Of a stretch of DNA of 64,000 nucleotides, positions 36,241 to 46,026 are shown piece by piece. Under the pieces are notes generated by a model. That model saw only the letters and a list, made by a program, of their open reading frames with translations, did not search any database and was not told the origin of the DNA. The DNA is from Nocardioides jensenii JCM 1364 = NBRC 14755 (GTDB taxonomy: Bacteria > Actinomycetota > Actinomycetes > Propionibacteriales > Nocardioidaceae), in contig NZ_BCRJ01000072.1 of the NCBI RefSeq assembly GCF_001552535.1, forward strand, positions 1 through 64,000, in the 5' to 3' direction. The position numbers were made by a program, and so were the translations under genes. How positions within the stretch are numbered: position 1 is the stretch's first letter; every line of letters begins with the position of its first letter.

Positions 36241-37703
36241 GCTGGGTCGACCTGTTCAGCACCTCGGTGCAGGCGACCGGCTGGCTCTTCATCGGCTACT
36301 CGCTGCTGATCAACTCCAGCTTCCTGCTCCTGACGGTGCTCGCGGTCGCGGACTTCGTCGGGTACCGCCGGCGTTCCGACTTCGCGGCGTACGACGAGAC
36401 CTTCGGCGAGCCGTTGGCTCGTGGCGTCTCGGTGCTGATGCCCGCCTACAACGAGGAGGCGACCATCGTCGAGTCGGTGCGGGCCATGCTGGCCATGCGC
36501 TACCCGGACTTCGAGATCGTGGTCATCGACGACGGCTCCAAGGACGAGACGGTGGCCCGCCTGATCGAGGCCTTCGACCTCGCGGAGGTGCCCCTGGTGG
36601 TGGGAGACATCGTGCCGAGCGAGAGCCGGGTCCTGTCCACCCACCTCTCCCGTCAGGGCAGCAACAACCTGGTGCTGGTGACCAAGACCAACGGGGGCAA
36701 GGCCGATGCACTCAACGTCGGCATCAACCTCGCCCGCAAGGAGCTGGTCTGCATGGTCGACGCCGACTCGCTCCTCGACCCGGACTCACTGCTGCACGTC
36801 TCGCGCCCGTTCGCGGACCATCCCGACAAGGTGGTCGCGGCGGGTGGAGTGGTGCGGATCGCGAATGGTTCGACCGTGCACCGCGGCCGCGTCACCGACG
36901 TACGCATGCCACGGACCTGGCTGGCCCGGGTGCAGGTCGTGGAGTACCTCCGGGCGTTCATGATCGGTCGGGCCGGCTGGTCGGCAACCGGTGGTCTGCT
37001 GATCATCTCGGGCGCGTTCGGCATCTTCCGCAAGGACATCCTCGCCGAGGTCGGTGGCCTGGCCACCGACTGCATCGGAGAGGACGCCGAGCTGGTCGTG
37101 CGCATCTACAGGTGGATGGGCGACGTCGACTTCGACGGCAGGGTCGTCTTCGTCTCCGAGCCGGTCGCCTGGACGGAGGCGCCGGAGGACCGCCGGGTGC
37201 TGGCCAAGCAGCGCCGGCGTTGGCACCGCGGACTGGCCGAGATCCTGAGCCGTCACCGCGGCATGCTGTTGCGACCGAAGTACGGCGTGATCGGCATGGT
37301 CACCATGCCGTGGTTCGTGGTCTTCGAGCTGCTGGCGCCGTTCCTGGAGCTCTTCGGTCTCGCCTACTTCGTCGTGGTGATGGGTCTGTTGGGGCTCGAG
37401 CATCTCGGTTGGCTCGGCGGGCACGACCTGGTCGACCTGTGGCTGGTCGTGCTCCTGCTGGTGGCCTCGATCCTGTATTCCTTCTTGCTGACCCTGGTGG
37501 CGTTGCTCGCTGAGGAGATGTCCTACCGCCGCTATCGTGGGACCCGCGACCTGCTGCGGTCGGTCCGGGGAGCGGTCGAGGAGAACTTCGGCTACCGCCA
37601 GTTGACTGCCTGGTGGCGAGCCGGCGGTGCCCTCGAGGCCGCCCGGAAGTCCACTCCGGAATGGGGAGAGATGAAGCGCCGCGGGTTCGGGGACTCCACC
37701 TGA
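36237..37703 (+). CDS. Membrane family-2 glycosyltransferase (processive polysaccharide synthase type)
   Basis: A 488-residue GT2 enzyme resembling PgaC/IcaA, hyaluronan and chitin synthases. An N-terminal helix (about 12-40) precedes the catalytic domain with VSVLMPAYNEEATI, VVIDDGSKDET, CMVDADS, CIGEDAELVVR (the catalytic acid region) and KQRRRWHRG, the QxxRW motif of processive enzymes. Three or four helices follow between about 345 and 430. No PilZ domain is present, so cyclic-di-GMP control is not indicated. The sugar and polymer are unknown; an exopolysaccharide is likely. It overlaps both the HEAT gene and the kinase gene. Confidence 0.9.
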   Translation: MSWVDLFSTSVQATGWLFIGYSLLINSSFLLLTVLAVADFVGYRRRSDFAAYDETFGEPLARGVSVLMPAYNEEATIVESVRAMLAMRYPDFEIVVIDDGSKDETVARLIEAFDLAEVPLVVGDIVPSESRVLSTHLSRQGSNNLVLVTKTNGGKADALNVGINLARKELVCMVDADSLLDPDSLLHVSRPFADHPDKVVAAGGVVRIANGSTVHRGRVTDVRMPRTWLARVQVVEYLRAFMIGRAGWSATGGLLIISGAFGIFRKDILAEVGGLATDCIGEDAELVVRIYRWMGDVDFDGRVVFVSEPVAWTEAPEDRRVLAKQRRRWHRGLAEILSRHRGMLLRPKYGVIGMVTMPWFVVFELLAPFLELFGLAYFVVVMGLLGLEHLGWLGGHDLVDLWLVVLLLVASILYSFLLTLVALLAEEMSYRRYRGTRDLLRSVRGAVEENFGYRQLTAWWRAGGALEAARKSTPEWGEMKRRGFGDST

Positions 37704-39235
37704 TGACGGCCCGACCCACGTCGGTGACCTCGCTGGTCGCCCGCACCATCACCCCGGTCCTGGCGCTGATGCTGGTGCTGGGGATCCTCGGAGTGATCGG
37801 GGTCTATCGGACCAACCGGGCGGTGAACCGCGTCCTCGACGACGTCGCGCCCGGGATGGCCGTCAACGGTGAGTTCATGCAGCTGATGACCGATGCCGAG
37901 ACCGGCGTCCGCGGGTGGGTCATCCAGGGGCGACCGGCAGCCCTGCAGCCCTACCGGGCGGCTCTCAAGAGGCTGCCCGCGGTCAGCGACGAGCTCCGCG
38001 ACTACCAGGGCGTGCGACCCGAGCTTGAGGACCTGGTGGCCGAGCAACGGGCGCGGTCCGAGGAGTGGCTCGCCACCTACGCCCGGCCGCGACTCGCCAG
38101 CGGGCCCGGCCCCCGGGGATACGACGCGCGCCGGTTCGCCGAGGGTCGCCGGATCTTCGACGAGCTCCGGGCGGTCAACGCGCACATCGACTCCGTCTTC
38201 GACGACGAGGCCGAGAAGGCACGGGACACCGCCCGGCTCGCCTATCGGCGGGCGATCATCGCGATGATCGTGCTGACCCTGGGTGCTGCCTTGAGCGCCT
38301 GGTTCCTGGGCCGACGGTTCCGAATCAAGGTGCAGGGTCCGCTCGACGATCTCGAAGCGACCGTCAACCGACTCGCGGCTGGGGAGACATCGGCCAGAGC
38401 ACCGGTCACCGGGCCCAGGGAGATCGCGGCCGTCGCGACCGCGTTCAACGAGCTGGCGGCCGAGAGCGAGCGTGCCCAGCGCGTCGAGGTGCAGACACGC
38501 GACCGCCTGCTCGACCTGGACCAGGCCAAGACCGACTTCGTCTCGAACGTCTCCCACGAGCTGCGCACACCGTTGACCAGCATCAAGGGCTACCTGGAGC
38601 TGCTGCGCGACGAGTGCGGCGATGGTGAGCCGGGCACCGAGCGCATGTGGGAGATCGTGGAGCGCAACGTCGGCAGGCTCGGCGTCCTGGTGGAGGACCT
38701 GTTGACCCTGGCCAACGTGGAGTCGCACCACACCACCCTCACCGAGATCGACCTGCGCGATGTCGTCGACGACGTCGCCGCCGACCTCAGGATCGCGGCG
38801 GCGAACCGGGGGATCACCATGGTCGTCGATCTGCCGCCGCGTTCGGTGCGGGTCCTCGCCGACAAGACGCAACTTCTCCGTGCGGTGCTCAACGTCGTGT
38901 CGAACGCGGTGAAGTTCTGTCGCGACGACGGTCGCGTCGACGTCGTCCTGACCACCGACGGCGAGAGCGCGAAGCTCACGGTGCGTGACACCGGCATCGG
39001 GATCCCGGCGGCCGACCTCAGCCAGCTCGGTGGCCGGTTCTTCCGGGGATCCAACGCGGTCAGGCTCGAGATCGGCGGCACCGGCCTGGGGGTTCGCATG
39101 GTGCAGACCATCTTGAACCGGCACGGCGGACGCGTCTCCTTCGACTCCGTGGAGAACGAGTACACCCTCGTCACGATGACCCTTCCCGTGCGCCACGACG
39201 GCGGATGGGACGAGGCCGGGCCCGCCCAGGGTTGA
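37703..39235 (+). CDS. Sensor histidine kinase with CHASE3-like sensor and HAMP
   Basis: A 510-residue membrane kinase. Helix 1 (about 13-34) and helix 2 (about 190-210) flank an extracellular helical domain with MTDAETGVRGWVIQGRPAAL, the signature of CHASE3-type sensors. A HAMP linker follows, then HisKA with His285 (FVSNVSHELRTPLTSIKGY) and the ATPase boxes (NVVSNAVKFC, VRDTGIGIP, GGTGLGVRMV). It closes the operon that begins with the single-domain response regulator. The signal is unknown; CHASE3 domains are thought to sense extracellular cues. The ATG at 37703 overlaps the stop of the glycosyltransferase gene. Confidence 0.93.
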   Translation: MTARPTSVTSLVARTITPVLALMLVLGILGVIGVYRTNRAVNRVLDDVAPGMAVNGEFMQLMTDAETGVRGWVIQGRPAALQPYRAALKRLPAVSDELRDYQGVRPELEDLVAEQRARSEEWLATYARPRLASGPGPRGYDARRFAEGRRIFDELRAVNAHIDSVFDDEAEKARDTARLAYRRAIIAMIVLTLGAALSAWFLGRRFRIKVQGPLDDLEATVNRLAAGETSARAPVTGPREIAAVATAFNELAAESERAQRVEVQTRDRLLDLDQAKTDFVSNVSHELRTPLTSIKGYLELLRDECGDGEPGTERMWEIVERNVGRLGVLVEDLLTLANVESHHTTLTEIDLRDVVDDVAADLRIAAANRGITMVVDLPPRSVRVLADKTQLLRAVLNVVSNAVKFCRDDGRVDVVLTTDGESAKLTVRDTGIGIPAADLSQLGGRFFRGSNAVRLEIGGTGLGVRMVQTILNRHGGRVSFDSVENEYTLVTMTLPVRHDGGWDEAGPAQG

Positions 39236-39270
39236 GTCGCTCCCGGTGCGCCGGAACGTTCGCGGTGGGA

Positions 39271-39298
39271 GGGAATAGCCCGATTGGTGCGATGGTTG
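39271..39298 (+). promoter_or_regulatory. SigR-type promoter of rpmE (GGGAAT-N18-GTTG)
   Basis: GGGAAT (39271-39276) and GTTG (39295-39298) are exactly 18 bases apart, identical in layout to the sigR promoter at 4019-4046. In Streptomyces coelicolor, rpmE is a known SigR target. The predicted start near 39305 is followed at once by a perfect palindrome GCACAATTGTGC (39308-39319). Confidence 0.85.
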
Positions 39299-39385
39299 TA
39301 GGCGGTGGCACAATTGTGCGCTGGTTCCGGTTCACGCTCCCACATCCGGTGGTGGCGACCCGGCGACCCTGTTAGCGAGGACACC

Positions 39386-39607
39386 ATGCAGAAGGACATC
39401 CACCCCGAGTACGTCGACACCCAGGTGACCTGCACCTGTGGCAACTCGTTCACGACTCGCAGCACCGTCACGAGCGGCTCCATCCACTCCGACGTGTGCT
39501 CGGCCTGCCACCCGTTCTACACCGGCAAGCAGAAGATCCTCGACACCGGCGGTCGCGTCGCCCGCTTCGAGGCCCGCTACGCCAAGGCTGCTGCCGCCAA
39601 GAAGTAG
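39386..39607 (+). CDS. rpmE: Ribosomal protein bL31 (zinc-binding type)
   Basis: A 73-residue bL31. Cys16 and Cys18 (TCTCGN) with Cys38 and Cys41 (DVCSACH) form the zinc ribbon of the C+ type, which can release zinc when replaced by a cysteine-free paralogue. A ribosome site (GCGAGGA) precedes the ATG. It is separated from prfA by a terminator-like hairpin. Confidence 0.97.
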   Translation: MQKDIHPEYVDTQVTCTCGNSFTTRSTVTSGSIHSDVCSACHPFYTGKQKILDTGGRVARFEARYAKAAAAKK

Positions 39608-39617
39608 CTTCTCCAAG

Positions 39618-39656
39618 GCGCCGGTCCCCGCAGGTCATGCGGGTGACCGGCGTCTT
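39618..39656 (+). terminator. Terminator or attenuator between rpmE and prfA
   Basis: CGCCGGT (39619-39625) pairs with ACCGGCG (39646-39652), and an inner CCGC/GCGG pair extends the stem; GTCTTGCATTTG follows. Some read-through into prfA is likely. Confidence 0.7.
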
Positions 39657-39703
39657 GCATTTGTCCCCGCACCTGCCCACCCGTTGCCGCTGAGGAGTCC
39701 GCC

Positions 39704-40777
39704 GTGTTCGAGGCCGTCGAGGGAATGCTCGCCGAGCACCGCGAGATCGAGGAGCGGCTGGCCGAGCCGGAGACCCACGCCGACCAACGGCTGGCCAAGA
39801 CGTTGAACCAGCGCTACGCCGAGCTGTCGGCGATCGCCCGGACCTACGGCGAGTGGCTCGAGCTCGGTGACGACATCGAGGCCGCTCGAGAGCTGGCGGG
39901 GGAGGACCCCGCCTTCGCCGACGAGGCGGTCGAGCTCAGTGAACGTCGTGGTCGCGCCGAGGAGCACCTGCGCCACCTGCTGGTTCCACGTGACCCCAGC
40001 GACGCCAAGGACGCGATCCTCGAGGTGAAGTCCGGGGAGGGCGGCGAGGAGTCGGCGCTGTTCGCCGGCGACCTGCTGCGCATGTACACCCGCTACGCCG
40101 AGCAACGCGGCTGGAAGACCGAGGTGCTCGATGCGACCCCGTCCGACCTCGGCGGCTACAAGTCGGTGACTGTTGCCGTCAAGGCGAAGGGCACACCCGA
40201 GCCCGGTGAGGCGCCGTACGCCCTGCTCAAGTTCGAGGGTGGCGTGCACCGTGTCCAGCGCGTGCCGGTGACCGAGTCCCAGGGCCGCGTGCACACCTCT
40301 GCCGCCGGCGTCCTGGTGATGCCGGAGGCCGAGCAGGTCGACGTCACGATCGACGACAACGACCTGCGCATCGACGTCTTCCGCTCCAGCGGCCCCGGGG
40401 GACAGAGCGTCAACACCACGGACTCGGCGGTGCGCATCACACACCTGCCGACCGGCATCGTGGTCAGCTGTCAGAACGAGAAGTCGCAGCTGCAGAACAA
40501 GGAGTCGGCGATGCGGATCCTCCGGGCGCGCATGCTCGCCGCCGCCGAGGAGGAGGCGAACGCCGAGGCCAGCGTCGCCCGCAAGTCGCAGGTGCGCACC
40601 GTCGACCGCTCCGAGCGCATCCGCACCTACAACTTCCCGGAGAACCGCATCTCCGACCACCGCACCGGCTACAAGTCCTACAACCTCGACACCGTGCTCG
40701 ACGGTGAGCTCGGGCCGGTCATCGACAGCTGCGTGCAGGCCGACCTGGCCTCGCGTCTGGAGGCACTCGACCAGTGA
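39704..40777 (+). CDS. prfA: Peptide chain release factor 1
   Basis: A 357-residue RF1 that recognises UAA and UAG. The tripeptide anticodon is PVT ([15 protein letters not shown]), and GGQ lies in [15 protein letters not shown]. The N-terminal helical domain and the C-terminal [18 protein letters not shown] are complete. The GTG start has a site TGAGGAG. The next gene encodes the methyltransferase that modifies its GGQ Gln, and the reading frames overlap (GTGA). Confidence 0.98.
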   Translation: MFEAVEGMLAEHREIEERLAEPETHADQRLAKTLNQRYAELSAIARTYGEWLELGDDIEAARELAGEDPAFADEAVELSERRGRAEEHLRHLLVPRDPSDAKDAILEVKSGEGGEESALFAGDLLRMYTRYAEQRGWKTEVLDATPSDLGGYKSVTVAVKAKGTPEPGEAPYALLKFEGGVHRVQRVPVTESQGRVHTSAAGVLVMPEAEQVDVTIDDNDLRIDVFRSSGPGGQSVNTTDSAVRITHLPTGIVVSCQNEKSQLQNKESAMRILRARMLAAAEEEANAEASVARKSQVRTVDRSERIRTYNFPENRISDHRTGYKSYNLDTVLDGELGPVIDSCVQADLASRLEALDQ

Positions 40778-41637
40778 GCGCCGTGCGTGAGGTGCTCACC
40801 CGAGCCGCCGCCACCCTGACCGAGGCCGGCGTCGCCAGCCCGGACTTCGACGCCGCCGAGCTCCTGGCCTTCGTGCTCGGCACGACGCGCTCGATGCTGA
40901 TCGTCAGTCCCCCCGAGCTCGACGGTGACCGACTGGCGGCGTACGACGACCTCGTGCGGCGCCGTGCCGAACGCGAGCCGCTGCAGCACCTGACCGGTGT
41001 GGCGGCCTTCCGCCACGTGGAGCTGGCCGTCGGGCCGGGGGTCTTCGTTCCGCGCCCTGAGACCGAGCTGCTGGCCGGGTGGGCGATCGAGCAGGCACAG
41101 CAGGTGATCTCGACAGGCTCGACCGACGGAGTGGTCGTGGTCGATCTGTGCACCGGCTCCGGGGCGATCGCGCGCGCAGTGGCCGACGAGGTGCCGGAGG
41201 CCCGGGTCCACGCCGTCGAGCTCGACGAGTCGGCTCACGGCTGGGCCGAGCGAAACCTGGCCGGCACCGGTGTCGAGCTGCGGCACGGCGACATGGCCAC
41301 GGCGTACGACGACCTCGCCGGAACGGTCGACGTGGTGGTGTGCAACCCGCCGTACATTCCGCTGGAGGCCTGGGAGTCCGTCGCGCCCGAGGCACGAGAC
41401 CACGACCCGCACCTCGCTCTCTTCTCCGGAGACGACGGCCTCGTGGCGATGCGGGTCCTCGAGCAACGGGCCGCACTCCTCCTGCGTGAGGGGGGAGTGG
41501 TCGGTGCCGAGCACGCCGACGTGCAGGGGGAGTCCGCACCCGCGGTCTTCGCCGCCACCGGTCGGTGGCACGAGATTCGCGATCACGTGGACCTGGCAGG
41601 TCGGGCGCGCTTCGTCACGGCGCGGCTGGCACGATAG
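40774..41637 (+). CDS. prmC: Release factor glutamine methyltransferase
   Basis: A 287-residue SAM-dependent enzyme that methylates the GGQ glutamine of release factors. The N-terminal helical release-factor-binding domain precedes the SAM loop ([16 protein letters not shown]) and the catalytic NPPY motif ([13 protein letters not shown]). Overlap with prfA ensures coupled production of enzyme and substrate. Confidence 0.97.
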   Translation: MSAVREVLTRAAATLTEAGVASPDFDAAELLAFVLGTTRSMLIVSPPELDGDRLAAYDDLVRRRAEREPLQHLTGVAAFRHVELAVGPGVFVPRPETELLAGWAIEQAQQVISTGSTDGVVVVDLCTGSGAIARAVADEVPEARVHAVELDESAHGWAERNLAGTGVELRHGDMATAYDDLAGTVDVVVCNPPYIPLEAWESVAPEARDHDPHLALFSGDDGLVAMRVLEQRAALLLREGGVVGAEHADVQGESAPAVFAATGRWHEIRDHVDLAGRARFVTARLAR

Positions 41638-41641
41638 GCCC

Positions 41642-42295
41642 GTGAAGTACCCGACCACCGACGACTCCGAGCGCGAGGTAGCCGTCGCGGCCGCCACCAA
41701 GGCCGTCCGCAACGGCGAGCTGGTCGTCTTTCCCACTGACACCGTCTACGGCATCGCCGCCGACGCGTTCGACGCGGACGCGGTCCGGGCGCTGTTGGCC
41801 GCCAAGGGCCGCGGCCGGGAGATGCCGCCACCGGTGCTGGTCAGCGCCGCGACCACGCTCGACGCCCTGACCAACGACGTGCCGGTCTGGGCCCGCGCCC
41901 TCGTCGACGCCTTCTGGCCCGGCCCGCTGACCGTGGTCTGCACGGAGCAGGCGTCCCTGCGCTGGGACCTCGGTGACACCCGGGGCACCGTTGCGGTGCG
42001 GATGCCCGACGACCCGCTGGCCCTGGCCGTCCTGGAGCGCAGCGGACCACTCGCGGTCAGCTCGGCCAACCTGACCGGACGACCGGCGGCGCTCGACGCC
42101 GACACGGCCGAGGAGATGCTGGGTGACCGTGTCGAGGTGATCGTCGACGGCGGCCCCTCGCGCGGTGCCGTGCCGTCGACCATCGTCGACTGCACCGGTG
42201 AGGCACCCCGACTGCTCCGCGCGGGGGCGATCAGCATCGACGCCATCGCCGAGGTGCTGGAGCCGCTCGGGGTTGCCCTCACGGAAACCGCCTGA
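41642..42295 (+). CDS. L-threonylcarbamoyladenylate synthase (Sua5/YrdC/TsaC family)
   Basis: A 217-residue enzyme of the first step of the t6A37 tRNA modification, making threonylcarbamoyl-AMP from threonine, bicarbonate and ATP. Seen: the YrdC motif VVFPTDTVYGIAADA, FWPGPLTVV, RMPDD, the SSANLTG stretch and the late VPSTIVDCTG. It lacks the extra Sua5 domain. The GTG starts 4 bases after the prmC stop, and a TAGGCC overlapping that stop could act as a leaderless promoter. Confidence 0.94.
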   Translation: MKYPTTDDSEREVAVAAATKAVRNGELVVFPTDTVYGIAADAFDADAVRALLAAKGRGREMPPPVLVSAATTLDALTNDVPVWARALVDAFWPGPLTVVCTEQASLRWDLGDTRGTVAVRMPDDPLALAVLERSGPLAVSSANLTGRPAALDADTAEEMLGDRVEVIVDGGPSRGAVPSTIVDCTGEAPRLLRAGAISIDAIAEVLEPLGVALTETA

Positions 42296-43425
42296 TGCGC
42301 GAGTACCTCCTCGTCTTCCTGGTCGCCGCCTCGGTGACCTACCTGCTCACCGTCATCGCCCGTGAGATCGCCCTGCGCACCGGCGCCGTGGCCAAGGTGC
42401 GCGACCGTGACATGCACGCCGTGCCGATCCCGTACTTCGGCGGGCTGGCGCTCCTGGGTGGTCTGGCCGCGGCCTACTTCGTGGCCCGGCAGCTGCCCTT
42501 CCTCTCGCTCAGCGCACCCAACGTCTTCCGCGACGCCGGCGTGGTGCTGATCGCGGGAGCCCTGATCTGTGCCGTCGGTGTGCTCGACGACCTGCTCGAG
42601 CTCGACGCCCTGACCAAGCTCGGGGGCCAGGTGCTGGCGGCCGGGTTCCTGATCGCCTTCGGCGTGCAGTACCTCTTCTTCCCGGTGCCCGGGGGTGGTC
42701 AGTTCGTGCTGGACCAGTCCCAGGCCGCCCTGCTCACGGTGCTCACCGTGGTCGCGACGGTGAACGCGGTGAACTTCGTCGACGGGTTGGACGGCCTCGC
42801 GGCCGGGGTGGTCGGCATCGGCGCGATCGGGTTCTTCGTGTTCTCCTACCAGATCGCGAACCTCAACGACCAGTCGCTCGCGGTCACCGGAGCCCTGTTG
42901 AGCGCGGCTCTGGGCGGTGCGTGTGTGGGGTTCCTCCCGCACAACTTCTATCCGGCGCGCCTGTTCATGGGTGACAGTGGCTCGATGCTTCTCGGGCTCG
43001 TGCTCTCGGCGTCGGCCCTGACCCTCTCGGGCCAGTTCTCCGCCACCGACGTGACCCGCGGGGGAGGCGGTTCGCAGGCCAGCCTGCTGCCGACGTTCCT
43101 GCCCATCATCGTGCCGCTGTCGATCCTGATCGTGCCGTTCGTGGACCTGCTGCTCGCGGTGATCCGGCGGACCCGTCGCGGCCAGATGTTCTACCAGCCG
43201 GACAAACAGCACCTGCACCACCGGATGCTCGAGATCGGCCACTCGCACCGACGTGCGGTGCTGATCATCTGGCTGTGGGCCGGCCTGATCGGCTTCGGCA
43301 CCGTGATCGCCAGCCTCTACGCCAGCCCGGTCACGTGGATCGCTCTGGCCGCGTGGCTGCTGGCCACGGTGGCCCTCACGTTCGTGCTGCCCCGGGTGAG
43401 CGGCCTGGATCCGGTCGAGGCCTGA
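42295..43425 (+). CDS. WecA-like polyprenyl-phosphate GlcNAc-1-phosphate transferase (MraY/WecA family)
   Basis: A 376-residue polytopic membrane enzyme with about 10-11 helices. Family motifs: the early RDRDMHAVPIPYFGGLAL, the acidic DDLLELDALTKL, NFVDGLDGLAAGV (metal and catalytic Asp), LFMGDSGSMLLG and the late HLHHRMLEIGHSHRR. It loads a sugar phosphate on decaprenyl phosphate, starting arabinogalactan-linker or teichoic-type polymers. Its place before the atp genes matches mycobacterial rfe/wecA. Its ATG overlaps the Sua5 stop. Confidence 0.93.
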   Translation: MREYLLVFLVAASVTYLLTVIAREIALRTGAVAKVRDRDMHAVPIPYFGGLALLGGLAAAYFVARQLPFLSLSAPNVFRDAGVVLIAGALICAVGVLDDLLELDALTKLGGQVLAAGFLIAFGVQYLFFPVPGGGQFVLDQSQAALLTVLTVVATVNAVNFVDGLDGLAAGVVGIGAIGFFVFSYQIANLNDQSLAVTGALLSAALGGACVGFLPHNFYPARLFMGDSGSMLLGLVLSASALTLSGQFSATDVTRGGGGSQASLLPTFLPIIVPLSILIVPFVDLLLAVIRRTRRGQMFYQPDKQHLHHRMLEIGHSHRRAVLIIWLWAGLIGFGTVIASLYASPVTWIALAAWLLATVALTFVLPRVSGLDPVEA

Positions 43426-43501
43426 AGTCGCTCACCTCTCCGTGGTCGTGCGGCGGGCGGCAACGAGCGCACCGGGACCGATTGGCATCGTCCCCGGACC
43501 T

Positions 43502-43517
43502 TGTGCTACTTTTCACA
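43502..43517 (+). promoter_or_regulatory. CRP/GlxR-like site before the ATP synthase operon
   Basis: TGTGCTACTTTTCACA matches the TGTG-N8-CACA framework of CRP/GlxR operators and is part of a longer CTTGTG/CACAAG inverted repeat. It is 55 bases before the first gene of the atp cluster. Confidence 0.55.
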
Positions 43518-43572
43518 AGCGTTCGAAGAGCGCTCGAAATGCAGTGATTCCCGAAGAGAAACGGCCGCCATC

Positions 43573-44019
43573 ATGACGACCGAGTCGAAGCGCAGCACCG
43601 CCGGCAGTGGCGGCTCCGTGCTCCTCGGTGCGGCCGTGGGGGCCCTCGTGGTCGGCGTGGCCGCCAGCCTCCTCGGTGCCTTGGTCTCCGGCTCGGCAGC
43701 CGCGTACGGCGCCCTGACCGGGACCCTGATCGTGGTCCTGGTCTTCGCCGGGGGAGCGTCCCTGGTCAATCTCGTGGCCGGCATCAGCCCGCAGGCCTCC
43801 CTGATGATCGCGCTGCTCACCTACGCCCTCCAGGTCGTGATGGTCGGAGGGATCCTCTACGCGATCGAGCGTTCGGGGCTGGTCGGAGACGTGCTGTCCG
43901 CGGGCTGGCTGGCCGGCGCCGTGATCATCGGCACGCTCGGCTGGATGGTGTGCCAGATCGTCCTGAGCGCCCGTCTGCGCCTGCCGGCGTACGACCTGAC
44001 GGACGCGGGTGCGCGATGA
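43573..44019 (+). CDS. AtpI-like ATP synthase accessory membrane protein
   Basis: A 148-residue protein with four hydrophobic segments (about 14-36, 40-60, 73-93 and 105-125), located where mycobacteria have the AtpI-like Rv1303 homologue. AtpI proteins assist c-ring assembly or ion supply. Sequence motifs are weak, so the call rests on topology and place. An upstream in-frame start lies within the promoter region; the ATG at 43573 fits better. Confidence 0.75.
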   Translation: MTTESKRSTAGSGGSVLLGAAVGALVVGVAASLLGALVSGSAAAYGALTGTLIVVLVFAGGASLVNLVAGISPQASLMIALLTYALQVVMVGGILYAIERSGLVGDVLSAGWLAGAVIIGTLGWMVCQIVLSARLRLPAYDLTDAGAR

Positions 44020-44049
44020 AGTTCCACGACTGCTATTGTCCGGTTCGCG

Positions 44050-44289
44050 ATGGCTCAGCAGAAACCTCCGACCGCGCACTCCGACAACATTTCCGATCGA
44101 CCACAGGGCGACCCGTGGCACGCCTTCGGATACATCGTTGCCGGCGTGTTCGTCTATGGAGCGCTCGGCTGGGGCCTGGATCGCTGGCTGGGCACCACCT
44201 TCATCGTGGCGATCGGGATCCTGCTCGGAGCAGGGTTCGGGATCTACATGACCTGGGCCAGATTCAGACCACCGTCCACCGACCAGTAG
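44050..44289 (+). CDS. AtpZ/AtpI family protein
   Basis: A 79-residue protein with two membrane helices (residues about 25-45 and 49-68) linked by GWGLDRWLGT. This D-R-W-x-G hairpin is typical of AtpZ/AtpI proteins, implicated in magnesium or calcium transport and ATP synthase assembly. It precedes atpB by 28 bases, so the operon carries two accessory membrane proteins. Confidence 0.82.
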   Translation: MAQQKPPTAHSDNISDRPQGDPWHAFGYIVAGVFVYGALGWGLDRWLGTTFIVAIGILLGAGFGIYMTWARFRPPSTDQ

Positions 44290-44317
44290 TAGCAGAGCTG
44301 CCGACACAGGAGACACC

Positions 44318-45142
44318 GTGAGTTCAATCGCGACGTCCGTGACACGCGCCGACGGCTTCACGCCGCCGGGCCCGGGAGACTTCAACCTCCCGCCGATCGG
44401 TCCGGACAAGACCTTCGAGTTCCTCGGCGAGCACATGTACCTCGGCGTGACCAAGCCGATGATTCAGCTGGTCCTCGTGGCCGGCCTGGTGTTCGTCTTC
44501 TTCTGGGCTGCCTCGCGCAAGCGGGCCATGGTCCCCGGCAAGCTGCAGTACATCGGTGAGGAGGGCTACGGCTTCGTCCGCAACTCGATGGGCCGCGACA
44601 TCATCGGGACCAAGGACTTCCTGCCCTACGTGCCCTACCTGTTCGCGTTGTTCTTCTTCCTGTTGATCAACAACCTCCTCGCGAGCGTCCCGTTCTTCCA
44701 GTTCCCGACGTTCTCGCGTGCCGGACTGGTCTACACGCTGGCCCTGGTCAGCTGGTTCGTCTACATCGGCGCCGGTGTGAAGAAGCACGGTCTCGGCGGC
44801 TGGTTGAAGCTGACCTGCGTGCCCTCGGGTGTGAGCCCCGCGATGTACCCGCTGCTGATCCCGCTCGAGTTCATGTCGAACATCCTGGTCCGGCCGGTCA
44901 CGCTGGCCCTCCGTCTGTTCTGCAACATGTTCGCCGGCCACATGCTGCTGATCCTCTTCGCACTCGGTGGGCAGTACCTCGTCACCGAGATGTCCGTCCA
45001 GTACGCCCCCGTCGGCATCCTGGCCTGGCTGCTCTTCATCGTGATCTCGTTCCTCGAGCTGCTGATCCAGTTCCTGCAGGCCTACGTCTTCGTCCTGCTG
45101 AACGCGATGTACATCCAGGGATCGCTCGCCGACGAGCACTGA
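44318..45142 (+). CDS. atpB: ATP synthase Fo subunit a
   Basis: A 274-residue membrane stator subunit forming the proton half-channels. The essential Arg lies in [15 protein letters not shown], and the last helix carries [19 protein letters not shown]. About six helices are present. The GTG start has a strong site (ACAGGAG). First core gene of the atpBEFHAGDC order. Confidence 0.97.
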   Translation: MSSIATSVTRADGFTPPGPGDFNLPPIGPDKTFEFLGEHMYLGVTKPMIQLVLVAGLVFVFFWAASRKRAMVPGKLQYIGEEGYGFVRNSMGRDIIGTKDFLPYVPYLFALFFFLLINNLLASVPFFQFPTFSRAGLVYTLALVSWFVYIGAGVKKHGLGGWLKLTCVPSGVSPAMYPLLIPLEFMSNILVRPVTLALRLFCNMFAGHMLLILFALGGQYLVTEMSVQYAPVGILAWLLFIVISFLELLIQFLQAYVFVLLNAMYIQGSLADEH

Positions 45143-45219
45143 CGCACACCCGCACCACCGCAGACTCACCCCCAAGCCCCACTGTTTTCCAACAAGGAAA
45201 TAACCGAAAGGAACAAGCC

Positions 45220-45438
45220 GTGCTTGCTATGGCTATCGAAGGCTCCGCGAACATGATCGGCTACGGCCTCGCCGCGATCGGCCCCGGTATCGGTATCGGT
45301 CTGATCTTCGCCGCCTACATCAACGGTGTCGCCCGTCAGCCGGAGGCCCAGAGCCGCCTGCAGACGATCGCCATCCTGGGCTTCGCGCTCGCCGAGGCGC
45401 TCGCGATCATCGGTATCGCCCTCGCGTTCGTCCTTTAG
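45220..45438 (+). CDS. atpE: ATP synthase Fo subunit c
   Basis: A 72-residue hairpin of two helices. The proton-carrying Glu59 is in FALAEAL, the polar loop has ARQPEAQ, and the first helix carries GPGIGIG. It forms the rotor ring and is the homologue of the bedaquiline target. A good ribosome site (GAAAGGA) precedes the GTG. Confidence 0.98.
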   Translation: MLAMAIEGSANMIGYGLAAIGPGIGIGLIFAAYINGVARQPEAQSRLQTIAILGFALAEALAIIGIALAFVL

Positions 45439-45462
45439 TCGACGCGTCGGCAACCAGCCTGA

Positions 45463-46025
<563 letters not shown>

Positions 46026-46026
<1 letters not shown>

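Noticed and set aside
37592..39313. 573-codon open frame opposite the histidine kinase gene
   Set aside because: It is antisense to a gene with intact kinase motifs and has no start signal or family resemblance; a GC-driven shadow.
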